A DNA stretch of 64,000 nt from Odiellus spinosus (lineage: Eukaryota > Arthropoda > Arachnida > Opiliones > Phalangiidae). The notes under the pieces were generated by a model. That model worked only from the letters and a program-made list of their open reading frames with translations, was not told the origin of the DNA and did no database searches. The stretch is taken from positions 7,545,907 to 7,609,906 of the forward strand of contig OY987234.1 of NCBI GenBank assembly GCA_963920705.1, in the 5' to 3' direction. The translations under genes were made by a program, and so were the position numbers. Below, piece after piece: positions 62,609 to 64,000 of this stretch (the stretch's first letter is position 1; the number at the start of each line of letters is the position of its first letter).

Positions 62609-63244
62609 CTAGAGTTTATCTAGTTGCTTTGGTTTGAATTTGACTTTCATTCTTTCAGCGGATTGGAAACGAAGATTGTCGCCGTACAGTTTGATCAGTT
62701 TGTCCTTGAAACTAAAGGCGAAGACGACGTTCTTCTTGGGAATAGTCACGATCTTGTCATCGTGGTTCAACAACTCGAAAGTGTTTCTGGTTTCTCGAAC
62801 GACCAGTCCTCGTTGACCGATCAGATTGGCGCACTTTGAATCGGCTACAACCAAATAGCATCCGTGGTAATCGGCCCTCATCAGCTTGGGATACAACTGG
62901 GTCTTGTCGCCGCTGACGTCACCCAACACTCGATCCAGGTATTGTTTCCATAACAGATGAACGGGATAAAATTCCTCGAATTTTAGAGAGTCTTTCGGGA
63001 TTTTATAGACGGCCTTCTTGGTAGCGCGTTTCAAATTGTATTTCTTGGGATGGGTCTTTTTCTTCTCGATTTTCGAGAAACCACCTTCAAAGGTGACGTT
63101 AGCCACGCTCAAAGACGATTGCTCTAAGCATTTTCCGGGAACCGTTTTCTTTAGATAGGTCTCCACAAACTTGGCGGCTACTTTTTTAATTCCAATTTCG
63201 GGAGCGACGGCGCTGACCCCTGCCGGTAATTTATCCTCTTCCAT
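62609..63244 (-). CDS. POP4: Ribonuclease P/MRP protein subunit p29
   Basis: 211 residues, single exon. POP4/Rpp29 is a protein subunit of RNase P, which trims the 5' leader of pre-tRNAs, and of RNase MRP, which processes rRNA precursors; it acts in the nucleus and nucleolus. The N-terminal half is basic (KKKTHPKKYNLKRATKKAVYKIP, about residues 61-83, given here as the KK-rich block) and precedes the conserved Sm-like barrel from about residue 115: LYPKLMRADYHG, then GQRGLVVRETRNTF and VTIPKKNVVFAF. Length is normal for the family. The chosen start is the first ATG of the frame and gives an acidic MEED start. A family E MITE lies about 430 bp upstream. Confidence 0.94.
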   Translation of the reverse strand: MEEDKLPAGVSAVAPEIGIKKVAAKFVETYLKKTVPGKCLEQSSLSVANVTFEGGFSKIEKKKTHPKKYNLKRATKKAVYKIPKDSLKFEEFYPVHLLWKQYLDRVLGDVSGDKTQLYPKLMRADYHGCYLVVADSKCANLIGQRGLVVRETRNTFELLNHDDKIVTIPKKNVVFAFSFKDKLIKLYGDNLRFQSAERMKVKFKPKQLDKL

Positions 63245-63674
63245 CCTTTTACCGTTGATTCGAATAAACCGCGGTCCGATGACGTCGTAGAAACTAAGAG
63301 GGAAAACCCCGAGTGGGAAGAGCCGAGGCTCGGAGATTTGAGTTCCACAACGTTAAGCGCCTCGATGGAGTTTTAACTGGGATTAAAGATTCTTATTTCG
63401 TCGAAATCGGCAAATTGCGCGATACTGAGAAAGAAGGAATTATAAGCGTGGTAATAGGTTACGTGGAATGTCTATTTTGGAAGTAAACCTTTGTGGGAAA
63501 CTGAGGGCACGCTGTGGGATGTTGGTAAGAAAATGCGCGCGACGCGGGCGATGGAGGCGCGCGATTGATTGGCTCTTGACGTCACGACAATCCTCTCCAA
63601 GTAGAAATAACATATTGGAGTAAAATTTCACGAATTTATCGAGACCCTAGAAATTTCGACGCGGATAATCTTAA
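63245..63674. other. Upstream region of POP4
   Basis: GC-richer than average, with no TATA box seen near the start codon. The frame at 63440-63631 matches nothing I know. Promoter location is inferred only from the gene position. Confidence 0.4.
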
Positions 63675-63856
63675 AGGGAGTATAAACTCATATAGCGGAT
63701 TTCTACTAACCTTGGTATAAACTAACAAAACATCGTCTGCTAACGCTCCTGAGTCATGACGTCTTGTGACTCTTGTCTCCAAACGAGCTGATTTTGACGT
63801 AGTGGCTGGAATGTCAAGCTGCTCCTTCCACCATGAGCCTGAGCTTTATACTCCCT
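63675..63856. mobile_element. MITE, family E, TTAA-flanked
   Basis: 182 bp with ends AGGGAGTATAAACTC and the complement of GAGCTTTATACTCCCT, flanked by TTAA (63671-63674, 63857-63860). Ends nearly identical to those of 61595-61746 while the interiors differ. Confidence 0.85.
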
Positions 63857-63860
63857 TTAA

Positions 63861-64000
63861 GTTAAGGATGCCATAGTTTTAATAAGGTTTGAGACACCTG
63901 ATGGTAATTTCTAGCACTAGCCATTATGTCTAGATGTTTCAAAGCACGAAGAGCCAGAACTCCAAATTGATGCCTTATTATCTTAGTGAAGATAATTACT
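63861..64000. other. Window end, no feature
   Basis: No gene or repeat recognised. Confidence 0.6.

Overview
The window looks like nuclear DNA of an invertebrate animal, most likely an arthropod. The protein genes have introns, the flanking DNA is AT-rich with many CpGs, and there is a BEL/Pao retrotransposon, an Academ-like DNA transposon and many short foldback elements. I cannot name the species. There are no bacterial operons, CRISPR arrays, rRNA genes or tRNA genes that I can support.

Layout. Positions 1-1154 hold a CT microsatellite and a 32-bp tandem array. Positions 1155-8161 are a complete, very young BEL/Pao element on the minus strand (697-bp LTRs with one difference, 4-bp target duplication CCTT, one uninterrupted 1843-codon polyprotein). 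Positions 8166-24950 are non-coding and contain several MITEs, a 21-bp minisatellite (20054-20570) and poly-T tracts. A single-exon, GC-rich tetraspanin gene lies on the plus strand at 25365-26804, followed by nearly 5 kb of very AT-rich DNA. Positions 29.4-38.3 kb are rich in mobile elements: MITEs nested in MITEs, a decayed Academ-like transposon with about 430-bp terminal inverted repeats (34110-37093), and a CAGGGTGACC-ended element.

The right half carries three minus-strand genes. The first is a multi-exon pseudouridine-5'-phosphate glycosidase fused to the start of a pfkB-type pseudouridine kinase (46305 down to 38397, 9 exons resolved; the rest of the kinase was not found). The second is a complete 12-exon acid sphingomyelinase (56828 down to 49006, 614 residues, saposin-B plus metallophosphoesterase domains). 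The third is a single-exon RNase P/MRP subunit p29 (POP4) at 63244-62609. I placed exon borders by hand from splice signals, reading phase and family conservation; each full chain keeps frame.

The genes are unrelated housekeeping or metabolic genes (nucleoside salvage, lysosomal lipid breakdown, tRNA processing, membrane organisation), with no sign of a joint pathway. The most unusual content is the mobile DNA: an Academ-like element whose FEN1/XPG-like nuclease carries a Cys8 zinc-binding tail, several MITE families sharing a terminal motif or TTAA target sites, interleaved palindromes, and 40-bp tandem repeats in two different introns of the sphingomyelinase gene.
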